DNA of 64,000 nucleotides from Taeniopygia guttata. Lineage: Eukaryota > Chordata > Aves > Passeriformes > Estrildidae. Each line of letters begins with the position of its first letter. Within the stretch, counting starts at the first letter, position 1. Below are positions 22,593 to 34,982 of this stretch, one piece after another. The notes below the pieces were generated by a model. That model was not told where the DNA came from, ran no database searches, and worked only from the letters and a program-made list of their open reading frames with translations. The stretch is taken from NCBI RefSeq assembly GCF_048771995.1, contig NC_133030.1:11114001-11178000 (forward strand), read 5' to 3'. Both the position numbers and the translations under genes were made by a program.

Positions 22593-23269
22593 TAAAGCAA
22601 ATCTGGAGAGAAACTTGTGACAGTGTCACAATAAAAGCACATTTTCTCCTGGAAAGGAAGGCAGAGAGATTTCCTCCTTATGTTTGTGTCGCTGCATTCC
22701 CTCCTTTTCTTATAAAAGAGGTTTTCAAGAGCTGAGAAAGCACAAGGAGATGAAGAAGAGCAAGGAGCCAGCAAGGATTTGCTGCACATTACAAGGTGTG
22801 TCCACATCCTACACAGACTCACTGATCCCGTTGGTAGGAAGCTTTGTCTGTTTTAGTGTTTGGGGAAAACTCCAAACTCATTCCAGCTCCTGAGTGAAGA
22901 ACCACCAAGCCTTCCCACCTGGGGTGTGTCAGCAGGTACAGGCAAGCCCCACCAGCCATCAGGGTGAAAACACATTGCACAACCCTCCAAATTACCTTCC
23001 TCAGAAGCTTCTTCTGGAACATTTGGACACAACTTGTGTGTCTTTCACTGCACCTCCTGAGAAGCACTTCCTTTGCAGTTCTTTGCACTAACAGGGTCAT
23101 ACTAAACCCAGCTGGAAATCACATTATTCTGCAATACTTAAACACAAATATAAATTGCAGTGACTTTTTGTTTGGAAAAAAAATACTGCAAATATCACCT
23201 GAAAATGTGATTGGCCCTTTCATACTTGTTTCTTTCTTTTTCCTCCCTTTGTTGTTTGCAGGAAATCTT

Positions 23270-23375
23270 CCATGCCAGGCTGGAGCAAGCTGTTCAAGTA
23301 GATGCAGTCTTCTGTCCATGGAACTGGATGGACTTTTAGGTCCCTTTCAACCCAAACCATTCCATGATTCCATGA
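23270..23375 (+). mobile_element. CR1 3' end fragment
   Basis: Ends in the CR1 terminus TTTAGGTCCCTTTCAACCC followed by CATTCCATGATTCCATGA, with degraded upstream tail sequence. Confidence 0.7.
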
Positions 23376-26300
23376 AGACTATAATGTCCTTTAACAATCT
23401 CACCCCCTTTTATCAACTGCATGTTTAAGGATTATGCTGTGTGGTGGCACAGGTACAGAAAATGCTTCATGTCACCTGTGTCTCCAAACAGGATGATGTG
23501 AGCGCCAGAATATTTAAAATACAGTAAATTAATTTAATCACTTAGCTTTAGCTGTCTTAAAATGCATAATGTAAATGATTTATGTGTTCTTGCTCTATTA
23601 TCATGTAAGGAAATGGACAGCATAAATTAGATCCAGAGATAATTATCTCTCTCCATTGACAAGAAAGCCCAGGCAGCAGCTTAGACAAGATGCTTGACTC
23701 CATAAAGATGGACAAGATGAATCTGATTTGAGGAGTCCTTCAGTGTTATTGTTGACAAGGTTATTTTTAAAAATGTCATTGCTGCAGGCAGCACAAGTTT
23801 TAGATTTAAAGAAAACTGGAGTACTTGAGTTCTAATCAGCATTTCTTTGCATTCCTTCCATATGTTATGGACAGTGACCAGGTTAGCTCATCTTCTCTTT
23901 CATAAGTGAAATAATGGAGTTCTTTAAGGAACTGTGCTTTCAGAAAAAGTCTGAAGAAGCAGTTAAAGTAGAAAATCAAAGAATTAAAATACCCCTTTGC
24001 AGAATTGTACTCTTACAATTAGCTTTTACAACTTCCTCACCTTTCAGAATGAGTCTAAATTATTCCCCTTTATTCTCCCCAGGGGAGACAGAACATTAAA
24101 ACCCCAGTCAAGTTACTCAGCCAGTCTCAAGCAAGAACTGGTGTTTTCCACACTTAAAATTGTCTTACAAAATCTCAGACACCCACTCACTCCACGAGGA
24201 CAATCTTGTCACTTTTATTGGAGGGAAACGAGGGGGAGTGGAGCCAAGGAATATAATTCATCCTGTCACTCAGGAGCCATTATCGAGATAAAAAGGGAGG
24301 AGCTGTATTTTGTAGCTGGACTAGTTCCTTGCTCAACCTGTGCCCAGCACCACCTGGTTTACCTAACTGCCTTGATTCACCTGGAGTGGCTGGATCCATA
24401 TTTCATCACAACCCATCCTTTCTTTTGGCATCTTCCTCCTCCTGCATCCCTGTAAAGGGCAAAGAAGCAGAAATGGAAAGTTAATGCTACTTAAACCTCA
24501 CTATTCTTGTTTGTCAAACAGAATTTATCTAGAACAACCTATAAAGTGTCTAGTTTATCTATATTTTGGCTTGCAGTTGCATTTGGAAACATAAATTTGC
24601 ATAGGTGACACAGGCACAGGACACACTAACTTCACATCCCCGGGTGCACAAGTGCAGCTCACTCTGGAAACCACAGGGATTTAGTAACTGCAACTTCGGT
24701 GTTGTAAAATAAATGCTGCAACTCAGACAATCAAAACCTGTGCCTTTGCATATGTGTAATAACAATATCTGTTGGAAACTTCTTGCCCATCGATTAGGAA
24801 CCCTAAAAATAATTAAATATTCCTTTCACAGTAGTGTCCAACATATAAAGAGCAGATAATACAATTCAATCAATCAATAGAAGGGGTGTTAAGCACACAG
24901 ATAAGTGAGTGTTGTATTGCAGTGCCTCCTTTAGAAAAGTTTTACATCATAAACATCCTCATACAGGGCAAATGTGTCATTGCTCCTGTTCAGGGACAAA
25001 ACCAGCAGTTCAGCTCAAAGTTTCCTTGTTTCCTTTATTCATCTTGCCTATAGTAAAAATGTCTCATTTTTTATTCAGAACCTTTAATTATCTTCTAAAA
25101 AAAAAAACATTTAAAGAGTCTATACAGTTAAAATTGTTAAGGAACGTGCATTGAGGAAAAGATTGACTGGTCTCAAACATTCAATAGAAGAAAAACAGTA
25201 ATAAAGTATAACAAATATTTAAATATTTCCTTGCACAATCCCTGCACAGCTTCCATGGATCAGCAATGGTTTATCATTATCCTTTTCCACTGTCATTAGA
25301 GAAGTTATCTCAAGAATCTAATTATTATAGATAATCAATTGCTCAAAGTCTAAAAACCTGCCATCGCTAATGATATCAATGCTGACCAGACTATTTAATG
25401 TTCCCTTGGTTGTTTTTTTTTTTAGAGTATTATTTTATGCTCTTCAATCAAAACTAACATGTATTATTGAATGAAATATTGGTAAAAATACAGTTTAACT
25501 ACTCCCAGCTGTTTTTTTCTTAAGCTTTTTCTGATTATGAGTCAGTAAACAAAGAATAAATGTTCATAGGAGTTATCAGAGTATGCATCATTTAAAAGTA
25601 CCTAAGCAAAACAGAAGGCTAAAAGTTTTAGGGGGGAAAGGTATCTTTAAAATATAATGAAATGTTAAAACTGAAGCAGATAAAGCAGCTTCTGAGGGAA
25701 GCAAAGACTCAGAAAGTAACTGGGGAAATTATAATAACAATGGAGAATAAAAATTATAATATGAGAATAAAAACCAGGCAAACTGTAGATTTAAGGTGAA
25801 TTTTCATGTGCAATCTTTCTCCTCCCAGTTCTACATCCTTGAACTGAGGGATCCTAACTGAGACAAGTCCATTAAGGGAGTAGATCTTTATTTGGATTTA
25901 TGGATTACCGGTCCATAGCTTAACTGGCTGGAATGCTTTGTTCTTCTAGTACGAGATGTTCTTTAGGTGTTCCATGAGCCACTTGGAGGGTTAACCTTGG
26001 AAGGAAATTGCATTATAAATCCTTTGCTCCAGCCCAGCAAGATGCATATTAGTGGATATTGTGCCAGTATTGCAATTGACTTCCCTTAATTGCTCCTAAT
26101 CCTTGATGAGACAAGCAGAGGCCTTGGGCTGTGCCTGCGGGATACTGCTCAAGTACTAATTGGATAATCTTAGCCCTGAGCAGCTAAACCCATAACCTTT
26201 GTTTATGTCCTGATTGCTCACAGGTTGCAAACCTGAGGAGGCACCAAAGCACTCCACACACTCCAAGTGCTGTCCTTTGGGCATGGAGCAGAAAGCTTGA

Positions 26301-27410
26301 GTGCAGCTGGGATCATCCCAGGGTCACTGGGATCTGGAAATACAGCCTTTACCATAGTGGGATCTCCCATGTCCTGGGACAATAGTAAGGTAATTAATTA
26401 AAGGACAACAGGCTCAGTAATTAATTTGCACCTTTAGGGATTATATCAGGGACACAATGAAATTAAATTTCCCATTGGAAAAGGTATGAAAGGGTTTTGG
26501 GAGCTGCCGAGGGAAGCAAAGGAATGAGTTTAACCATGCAAGGCTGAGTCAGGCCCAGCCACTGCTCTCACTGGTCTCTCACAGGATATTACAGGAAACA
26601 AGCAATGGAAACACCACATCCCCTTCTATTTTTTATAACATGGATTGAAAGAAAAGGCTTTTTGAGAGGCCATGCAGCTATTCCTATTAGCTCCTTTTTC
26701 CTATTATTCCTATAGCTCCTTTCCTTGGAGAAGAGGTTTTGGAGGAGAAGGGGACTCAAGGACTCTGACCTGTCATCCAAACTCTGAGGCTCTCCCCCAA
26801 AAAATTGATAGCAAACACTTGCTGTGGTAGAAAATCACCTCAAAGGTGACATTTGTCCTCCTGGACACTGGCAAAGCCCTCACAGCACCCAAAGCTGTGC
26901 CCAAAGAGCAGTGCTGAGGAGCACAGCACGGGGAAAAGCAGCGCTGAATGTGAGGCCATGGCTGAGCCTGCTCATCGTGGCTGCAGGCAGACAAAGCCTC
27001 TCCTTTATGAATAAACCCTCATGATTTGGTGGGAAAACAAGGGAGCCAAATTTTCACACTGGGCAGTGATTCTTCGTGTTCAGGAGATGGAATGTTTTCT
27101 CTAAAATATACAGGTTTGAGGTGAAATTTGTGAATTTTGAGTCCTGTGTAATCCTAGCTTCTAAATCCACCATTATTTCAAAATAACCCACCAAAAATAT
27201 ATTAGAGTTTTCATCTTGATTTTTCCTCTCTTTCATGAGCTACTTAAAAGTTGGAATTCTTGTCTGGAGATAATTTGGATTCTTTTACTCCCAGAGGAGA
27301 GCTTTGATCAAATTGCTCCAGCTACAAAGCTTCTATAAGGTAATTGTTACTATTGCACCACCTTTTCATTATCAAATACACCTGATACAAATGTAACCCA
27401 GGAGAAAGAT

Positions 27411-27560
27411 TTTTTTTTTTTTTATGTTGTCATTTGTTACAGTGATTTTGATAACATTTCTCTGTTATTCACAGCAGCTATACTTAAGGGGTTTTTTTTT
27501 AATATTGTCATTTGTTATTGTGATTTGGATAACATTTCTCTGTTATTCATAACAGCTGTT
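27411..27560. repeat. Two-copy direct duplication, period about 78 bp
   Basis: Two diverged copies of a roughly 68-bp unit sharing TTGTCATTTGTTA, GATAACATTTCTCTGTTATTC and CAGCAGCT/AACAGCTG, each preceded by a T-run. Starts of the shared core are 27427 and 27505. Confidence 0.8.
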
Positions 27561-28577
27561 CCAGGGAGGAATTCATCCAAGGAAAAGGAAAAACTGGCCC
27601 ATTTCCAGGTGCAACAGCGGGATTCTGCCACAGGGAGGCAAACTTGGATAATTTTTCCTTATCCTTTCCCCGTTTTTATCCTTGAGAACCTCTCCAGCTG
27701 ATTAAATCCTCAAGTCTCTCTAACCTTCCTCTCCTTAGCTGTCCAAATATCAGTCAATTAGAAACTCAGCTACCTCTCCCTAACGAGTGAAGAAAATCAC
27801 AGTGGTTTTCTCCAGATCCACATTCAGTCAAACATTCCTTTGAAATTGTCTGCAAAATAAAATTTTAAGAAGTTTTTATTGCTTTCAAGTCATAAGGGGA
27901 ACTGCTGACCCTGGAATTGAGGTAAAACACCCCCAGTAACCAAGGATTACACTCCAAAATCAGTGATTTCACATTTTGATTTTAGAAAAGTATAATGCTG
28001 AGATGTATTCCATGGTCACCTGGATGCATTTACTAGTGGGGGGAGCACATAGCTGCAGCCAATATTCAGTTTTAGTAATCACCAGCACACCTGGAGCAGG
28101 CAAGGTTTACTCCCAGTTCCAGATGGGAATGATGCTAAAAGTGTCAAGCAGTGACCCAGAGGCTGAGTTGAGCTCGGAGATGAGTTCTGGGCTTGCCAGG
28201 TGCCAGGTCTCCCAGTGGGAAACTTGTTAAGAGGTTTTCTTTGCAGAGACAAGAGGGATTATCTTGCTGTCAGCAGATTCAGACAAGTCCACCAGGCACA
28301 CCCTGGTTCATGCAACTGAAGAGTGACAGCAGACAATAAAACACTGCATGAACAAGGCAGCTGTGCTTCAAACTTGCTTTTAATAGCTGAGGTAATATTT
28401 AAGAGCTTGTTAGTCAAGAGAGAATTCCTTTTCCAGGAATCTTCTGTTCCACAGGGATTGCAGCCCTGAAGAAGCAGCGCCAAAGCCAATTATATTGCAT
28501 AGATTTTCTTTTTCCAAAGCCATGTTTTCATTAAGAGAAAAATGGACAGTTTTTATTTCCTGGGACACTGGGGAATG

Positions 28578-28660
28578 TCTTCAAACTGCCAGAGGGTGGG
28601 TTTGGATTGGATATGGGGAAGAAGTTTTTCCTATGATGGCAGTATGGCCCTGGCTACATA
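28578..28660 (+). mobile_element. CR1 internal-tail fragment
   Basis: Carries CTTCAAACTGCCAGAGGGTG and TTGGATTGGATATGGGGAAG, the usual CR1 3' UTR wording, then loses similarity. Confidence 0.65.
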
Positions 28661-29995
28661 AAAGGACTGTAGTTGGTGCTGATCAAGGCCTGAAAGGCAC
28701 CATAATTCAAGGAATACAAGGATGTGGAACTGGCATTTTGTGCAGCTCCCTGGACAAACCAACACCTTGGATTTGGTGGCATGATATCTGACAGCACACT
28801 GTCAACAAATTTGCAGGACATTAGCTGGGGTGCCTCTTCCTCTGCTCTCTAAGTCACTGGGTGTACTTGTGGTAAGAAATACCAGCAGACTTTATTCAGC
28901 CCAGCTGCCTAAATCCAGGTATTGCTCTGGATACTGCCTTCCCCCCATATTTGTTTCAAACCAACTTTGAAAGAGTGGCAGAATCCCAGGATTAACTAAA
29001 CTGGAGAGAGTAGCCCAGAGTTAAATCCCTTCCCAAAGTGTTATTAGGGAGAGATGGAGGTGGCAAAATAACTCACACAGGCAGTGAAACTATTCAGGGA
29101 TATTCAGATTTTGGATTGAGGAGTGTAGCAAGGATGCAAATTAAGAGTTTATACTGAAAAAAAGGGGATGCTGGTTAAAGATATAACACAGGGCCTTTCA
29201 TCATCAATTATTTTTAAATATAAGCAGACAAAATGAGGGCCATGCTGCAGGGAATTAAGAGGATTAAAGGGACAAAAAGGAGTTAAGATTTTTCATTGGA
29301 GGGGACACATTTCAGAGAGGTGCTCAACTGTAAATTACAGCTCCAAGAATACCTTATTTGAGTCAGGGAAAAGTTTCCTCAGTACTTTTTCAACTACATT
29401 CTTAGACACTACTGGATTTCACCTCATTACAGAGACCACAGAATTCAGGACTGTTGGGTGGATGGTCACATTGGCAGAGTTTTCTCTCACCTCACTGGCT
29501 GTCAGCACATCACCTTCTTACTCCAGAGATTTTTTCATTCAAGAGTTGGTAGGAGAAATAAAAAGGAGAAGTGGGTTAATAAAAGAGGGTTTAAAAGTAC
29601 CCTGAGAGTATCTCCTTCATTCTCATTTACCCAAAGCCTGCAACTTCAATCCTAGGGTTAAAAATCTTACATCACCACCACTTACATTGAGCAAATTTTG
29701 TGTGCTGCAATATCACACTTTTAGCTCATGTCCCACAGCTGATATTTAAATAATTTTAATGAGCATTTTGCTGGATAGTCTCTGCCTGCTTTGCTTTGCT
29801 CATTGCTGTGCACAGCTGATGGATCTCTGATTCAGCAAACTGCAGCTTCACAATGCGGTGTTGAAACACAGCATCAGAAAATCTCAGCTGGAGTTTGTAT
29901 CATCTATATCCCTGAAAAAAAGCCCAGGTAGAACATTCCAAAATTGATTGGCTCCTCTCTCCCTGACATAACACAAAGAATGTGTTTGAATGTGG

Positions 29996-30160
29996 TTTTT
30001 TGTTGTTGTTGTTTTGTTTGGTTGGGTTTTTTTGTTTTGTTTTTTTTTTTTTGTTTTGTTTTGTTTTGTTTTTTAATGGCATTGATACTTTAATACATAA
30101 TTTTTATGTGGGGTTTGGGTTTGGTTTGGAGTTTTTTGTTTGATTTTTTTTTTTTTTTGT
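29996..30160. repeat. T-rich and (TTTTG)n low-complexity region
   Basis: Alternating T-runs and GTTTT/GGTTT units. Open frames here encode only K/N/Q-rich artefacts on the minus strand. Confidence 0.85.
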
Positions 30161-33100
30161 CATGGTGTATGTAGATCTAACACCCACTTCAACATGAAAA
30201 TAAAGACAAAAATAAAAAATACAAATCATCTTTCAGCTTCATGAGGACCGCAAGCCTGGTAAATCCACTGTTGTAACAGGTCAAAAAGTTTTAGGCTATT
30301 TCATCATTCCAGAGGAACAGAAGAAGGTTGGATGAATATTTGGAACCTCTGGCATGAGGATGCAATTCCAAAGGTCCTAATAAATCAGTGGAAGTGGAAT
30401 GAGTAATTCCTGAGAAGAGCTACCCATTAAATCACTGTGCTCAGAGCTGCATGTTATAAGTCCCTGTGGATTCAGCCCATGCAGGATAATAAAATAAACA
30501 CTGTAATTAATCCCTATTGAAGCTGGGTTTATTTCCTTCTTCAGGCCTCCACTTTTGGACACTGGGATTATGCTGTGATTTGTTGTGGTCTGGTTTGCCC
30601 TCTCCTGCCTCTTTGTTGTTCTGGATACCCCACAGACCAGGAATTAAAGCTGACACTGATCCAACAGGTTGTAAACAGGTAGGAAAGCCCATGTAAGCAA
30701 ACCCCAGCCCTTCAATGACTGGGATCCAACTGGTGTGCACAATTCTGCTCCCAAAAGTGGAATTATGAGTCAGAGTGAAAATGAAGGTCACACAGATCGC
30801 TGTGTGCAGCAATTCTTGCAGGGAACATGGGCTTTATTTACATAATTAGCTTGTTCTTGCTCAATAATCTCATCATGGGGCTGGATTCTGGATGTTCTTG
30901 CTGGACTTTTCAGGTGTTATATGCTATTAAAACCCCCAAAAAGCAAAGGGTAGTAATTTAAAAATTACCTTTGTTTTTATTCCATTAATGCATTTAAACT
31001 GAATCTCTTCTAACCCATCACAGATTGAAATAACAGCTCCAGTGGGCACCTTAATGTCAACACCTTTAATCAATAAACTGGATTAATTGGCACAAAAAGA
31101 TAGCATGGTGGCTGAGCTTTTTTTTTTTTTTTTTTTAGAATGGAAAAAAACCCCCACAAAATCAAAATCTCAAAAATAAACATATTTACCTTTCTAAGCA
31201 TAACCACCCTGAAGATAAAATACACAGATAGGGTAAATAAAACTTGAGTGGTTAATATTTGTAAGGATGGAACAGTCAGTAGGGAGAGTTCTAGACCATT
31301 TCCAGAACCTAAACCATCCCTAAAAGGTTATTTTCACCTTTTTTAGATTTTTCACATCTATTTTTATGTGTTTTCAGGTGTTACTTCCAAGAGAGGATCA
31401 GAACTTTTAGGGAAAAATTATTTCTTTTCAGACTAGATTGAGTTTAATGACCAGACAAATCAGTAAATATTATTTCACTTGGTTTTTCCTCATCTATCAC
31501 CAAGGATAAGAGGATATAAGGAAGATGTATTTATATTTTTCTGGGAAAATAGAAAAATACCCTTGTGAGGCCAAGAGTTTAATAAGGAACATCCTCACCA
31601 TTCACCAGTTAAGAAGACTTGAAACAGAGTGAAAGAATTAATATTTTGATGCAAACCTGCCACAATCCATGGAGGAGGTGAGGAATTTCCTGAGGAACAA
31701 ATTGATCTGAAGGGCCACAGCCTGAGACGAAACCTTAGGTGCCACATGGCCCTTTTAAGTTTATTTACAAAGGATGCAGGATTGCTTCTCCCAGCTCCAT
31801 TTTGGAGAGCAAACAGCCATTAATATCCTCTGGAAAGCACAGTCCTGCCTTTAAATGTGTGATCCAAGCATGCCCATGGGATGAGGTCCCTCAGGGGGAT
31901 GGCAGCCAGGAAAACCAAGCATGCCCCACCCTTGGGTGGGTGATAAGAGGAAAATTGCTCAGACAGAGGCAGCTCTGTACTTGCAGAGGAGCACAACTCA
32001 GCACTTTGGTCTGGGGAGTAATAGCAGAACACACCTTCTGTGGGGAGCACGTGAGGAAAAGGAAATTCCATTTTAGATGGCAAGCTGGAATAAAGTCACC
32101 TGTTTTTTTGGACTTCAGTGTAAATACAACCTCTGTTTCTGGCTGGCTCTCTCTTTATGGACACACAAACTGCAATTTCCTTCAAGTCAGGCTACAAGTT
32201 GCTCTCCAAACAATCACTGAAGAGTTTTTAGGCAAGAAAACCGAAGGAGTTTTTTTTGCAGGGGTGGCTGCTAAGAGGAATCTGTACCTAAGTGAATAAT
32301 TTTACACCTAGGGAAAGAGGTGCTGGACTGAGATGCTGCCACACAGAGTAGGAGTTTTTCTATCCGTTTCAAAGTCGTCCTCATCAGATTCCACCCAAAG
32401 CATCTTATCCAACTGCATCCTTAAATCTGGGACCTGAGGGAAGAACAAAACAGATACAAAAGAGCTTTTGCTCTACCTGGATAAGGGAAATGACTTCCAG
32501 CAGCATCTCAGCACGAACTCCAGCAACCAGGAGGATTCTCCAAAGCATCTCCCTAATTTCTTTGTCTCTTCCAGGTATTTCAGATGGCAAATATTGTCTT
32601 TCAGGGAATATTAAAGTTCTCACCTGACCCCTTGGAGTTTGTAAACCATGTTAGAATTTAACCAAGGTAAACCAGCTCCACTGTGAATAACCTTTTTAAA
32701 AAGATAAATTATTACTGACACAGAGCAGCCTGTTGGGACAGAGACAGAAATGTTTTAATTAAAACCAGGTTGAAAAAAGAATCAATAATAATGGCATTCA
32801 AATAAGCAGAATTCTAATTAAACACTACAAATGATCAGCTTAATTTATGAGACTGACACCACAAAGAACCCTTTTGATTCAGCCTTGTATTGATTTCAGT
32901 GGGACACTGAATCAGCACAGCTTTCAAGTCTCACTGGTAAAAAAATTGAGAAAGCCTTAATATTTGTATTACCTTCAGCAGGACAGCAATTTTAAAATGC
33001 CTTTATGTAGTACATAAATCTCTGCATTCATCTTAAGACAGTATTATCCCTTAAATAATTAAAAAATGTTTCTGCTTTAGCAAATAATGATGGATATCAC

Positions 33101-33329
33101 CATTATAACCACCCCTGGATTTGGAAACCCTTCATTGCTACAGGGACCAGTTAGTAGGGATTTCCAAACTACATTTTAAACACTTTTTAACAACTATGTT
33201 TTTAAACAGGACCTTTTTCAAAGACATCTGTCAGCCATTATTATGATATAACCAGAACAGTGTTATTGGTACCTGCACCTACACATAAAAATATAAATAA
33301 AAAGAATAAATTGAGATGTTCTGAAAAGA

Positions 33330-33366
33330 AAAAAAAACAAAAACAAAACAAACAAAAAAAAACAAT
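33330..33366. repeat. A-rich (CAAAA)n tract
   Basis: Runs of A with regularly spaced C between copy B and the upstream spacer; possibly a decayed retroposon tail. Open frames here encode only F-rich artefacts on the minus strand. Confidence 0.7.
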
Positions 33367-34371
33367 GGCAAAGATAAAAACTCCAAACTCCTTCTGCTTT
33401 GTTTGTTGGGCTTAATCTTGTTACCCATAAGAGGGGTGTTGGTGTCTGCAAATTGCAACACAAGTGAGCTGCTTTGAAATCTCCCACATCTTTCTCCTGT
33501 GGGTGATTAATGCGCTGAATGTTCTGGGTGTGAAGGCAGAGGAGAGGAACCATGTGGTCTTTGCTTTTATGGGCAAATTATCTCTTTATTTGCCACTACA
33601 GGTTCTTGCCATGAAAACCTTTCTGGTTTTGGGTCAGTGAGGTGGGTACAGTACTACATGGGTTCTGACAGTCCCATAATGGAATATATTTGCTCTAAGT
33701 GGCATTAGGAAATGTCATTGAATCATAATTGCTTTTCAAAATTAGCAAGATAAATCAGAGCTCCTTCTAAAAGAGGCTTTGACTTCAATCTAAAAATCAT
33801 GACCAAGAACTTTATTCATAATTCTCTCGTAAGACTAATTGTACTAAACCACCAAGAGGTAAACCTTTAGATAAAATGTAATATATATATAATGAGTACC
33901 CTAAATACCCTTGAAATCTCGACCTACTCCTCAGTGCTTTGTCTTCTCAGCCTGATTCAAAGCTGGTCTGCACCAGAAATCCAATCTGACAGCACAGTCA
34001 GCACTCAGTTAAAACGCAGACATGTATTTATGCCTACAGATAGCACATGCCATACACACTGTGTTCACACTGCAGGTGTCAGGAGCCCCGAGCTGATCTG
34101 CCTGCCCAGGGCTTCTGTTCCTGCAATCCAGGAACAGAACCTGTTACAACCCTTAATAGTCACAGCAAGGTGACCAGAGCAATGGGGACATGCCCCAGAG
34201 CCTATCTTGTTCTTTGTACATTTATTTGATCTGCTCAAGAAAAATTTAAAAGAAATTCCCCCTGGCCTAATGTCTCCTGACTTCCTGTGCTTTTCCTGCA
34301 TTTTTTCACTGAGCCAAGAACACAAAGGAGACCTTAATACTGAAAGAGGCTTGTGAGAAAGATGGAGAGTT

Positions 34372-34652
34372 TTTATCAGGACTTGTAGGGACAGGATGAG
34401 GGACAACAGTTTCGAACTGACAGAGGGTGGGTGTAGATTCGATATTAGGAAGAAATTCTTTATTGTGAGGCACTGGAGCAGGTTTCCCAGGGAAGCTGTG
34501 GATGTCCCATCCATTGAACTGTTCAAGGCCAGGCTGGACAGGGCTTGGAACAGCCTGGCCTGGTGGAAGGTGGCCCTGCCCATTGCAGGGGGTGGAGCAA
34601 GATGATCTTTAAGGTCCCTTCCAATCCAAACCATTCCAGGATTCTGTGACTC
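34372..34652 (+). mobile_element. CR1 3' fragment just downstream of copy B
   Basis: Well-preserved CR1 tail: ACAGGATGAGGGACAACAGT, AGATTCGATATTAGGAAG, TGTTCAAGGCCAGGCTGGAC, then the terminal GGTCCCTTCCAATCCAAACC and ATTCCAGGATTCTGTGA. It lies about 330 bp beyond the copy B stop, antisense to the gene, and may be within its 3' UTR. Confidence 0.88.
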
Positions 34653-34982
34653 GGAGAAGAATTTCCTTTCAAACCTCTTCCATAAGCAAGGAGCTGGCAC
34701 TTCCAATAAAGTGAAACTGGTCAAGCTGATTCAAGAGCTACTTTTCCCCAAGTTTAAAAGGCCATCTCTAAATTCTGAGATTGAGGGCAGGAAGAAACAG
34801 AGGTTCATGGTTGGGAACAAGGTAAAAATGTATCTTGAAGGCACTTTCCCATTTCACTCTTACTGAAATTAACTTTGCCCAGCTCCTGAGTTCCCATGCC
34901 TGAGACATGCACAGGGATGGTGTGTCCTGGCTCTTGGCAGCAGTTGTGTGGTGAAGGGATTCCTTTGGAGAGTTGCCAGTTT

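Larger units (their letters stand above)
23376..34371. other. Long AT-rich spacer between copies A and B
   Basis: About 11 kb with little recognisable content apart from the listed CR1 pieces, the 78-bp duplication and low-complexity tracts, including a T-run near 31120-31138. An open frame at 31739-32299 (186 codons) has no visible family resemblance and no flanking splice pattern. Any regulatory elements here would need cross-species alignment to see. Confidence 0.45.

Noticed and set aside
31739..32299. 186-codon plus-strand open frame
   Set aside because: No recognisable domain, no splice context and no family resemblance; chance frame.
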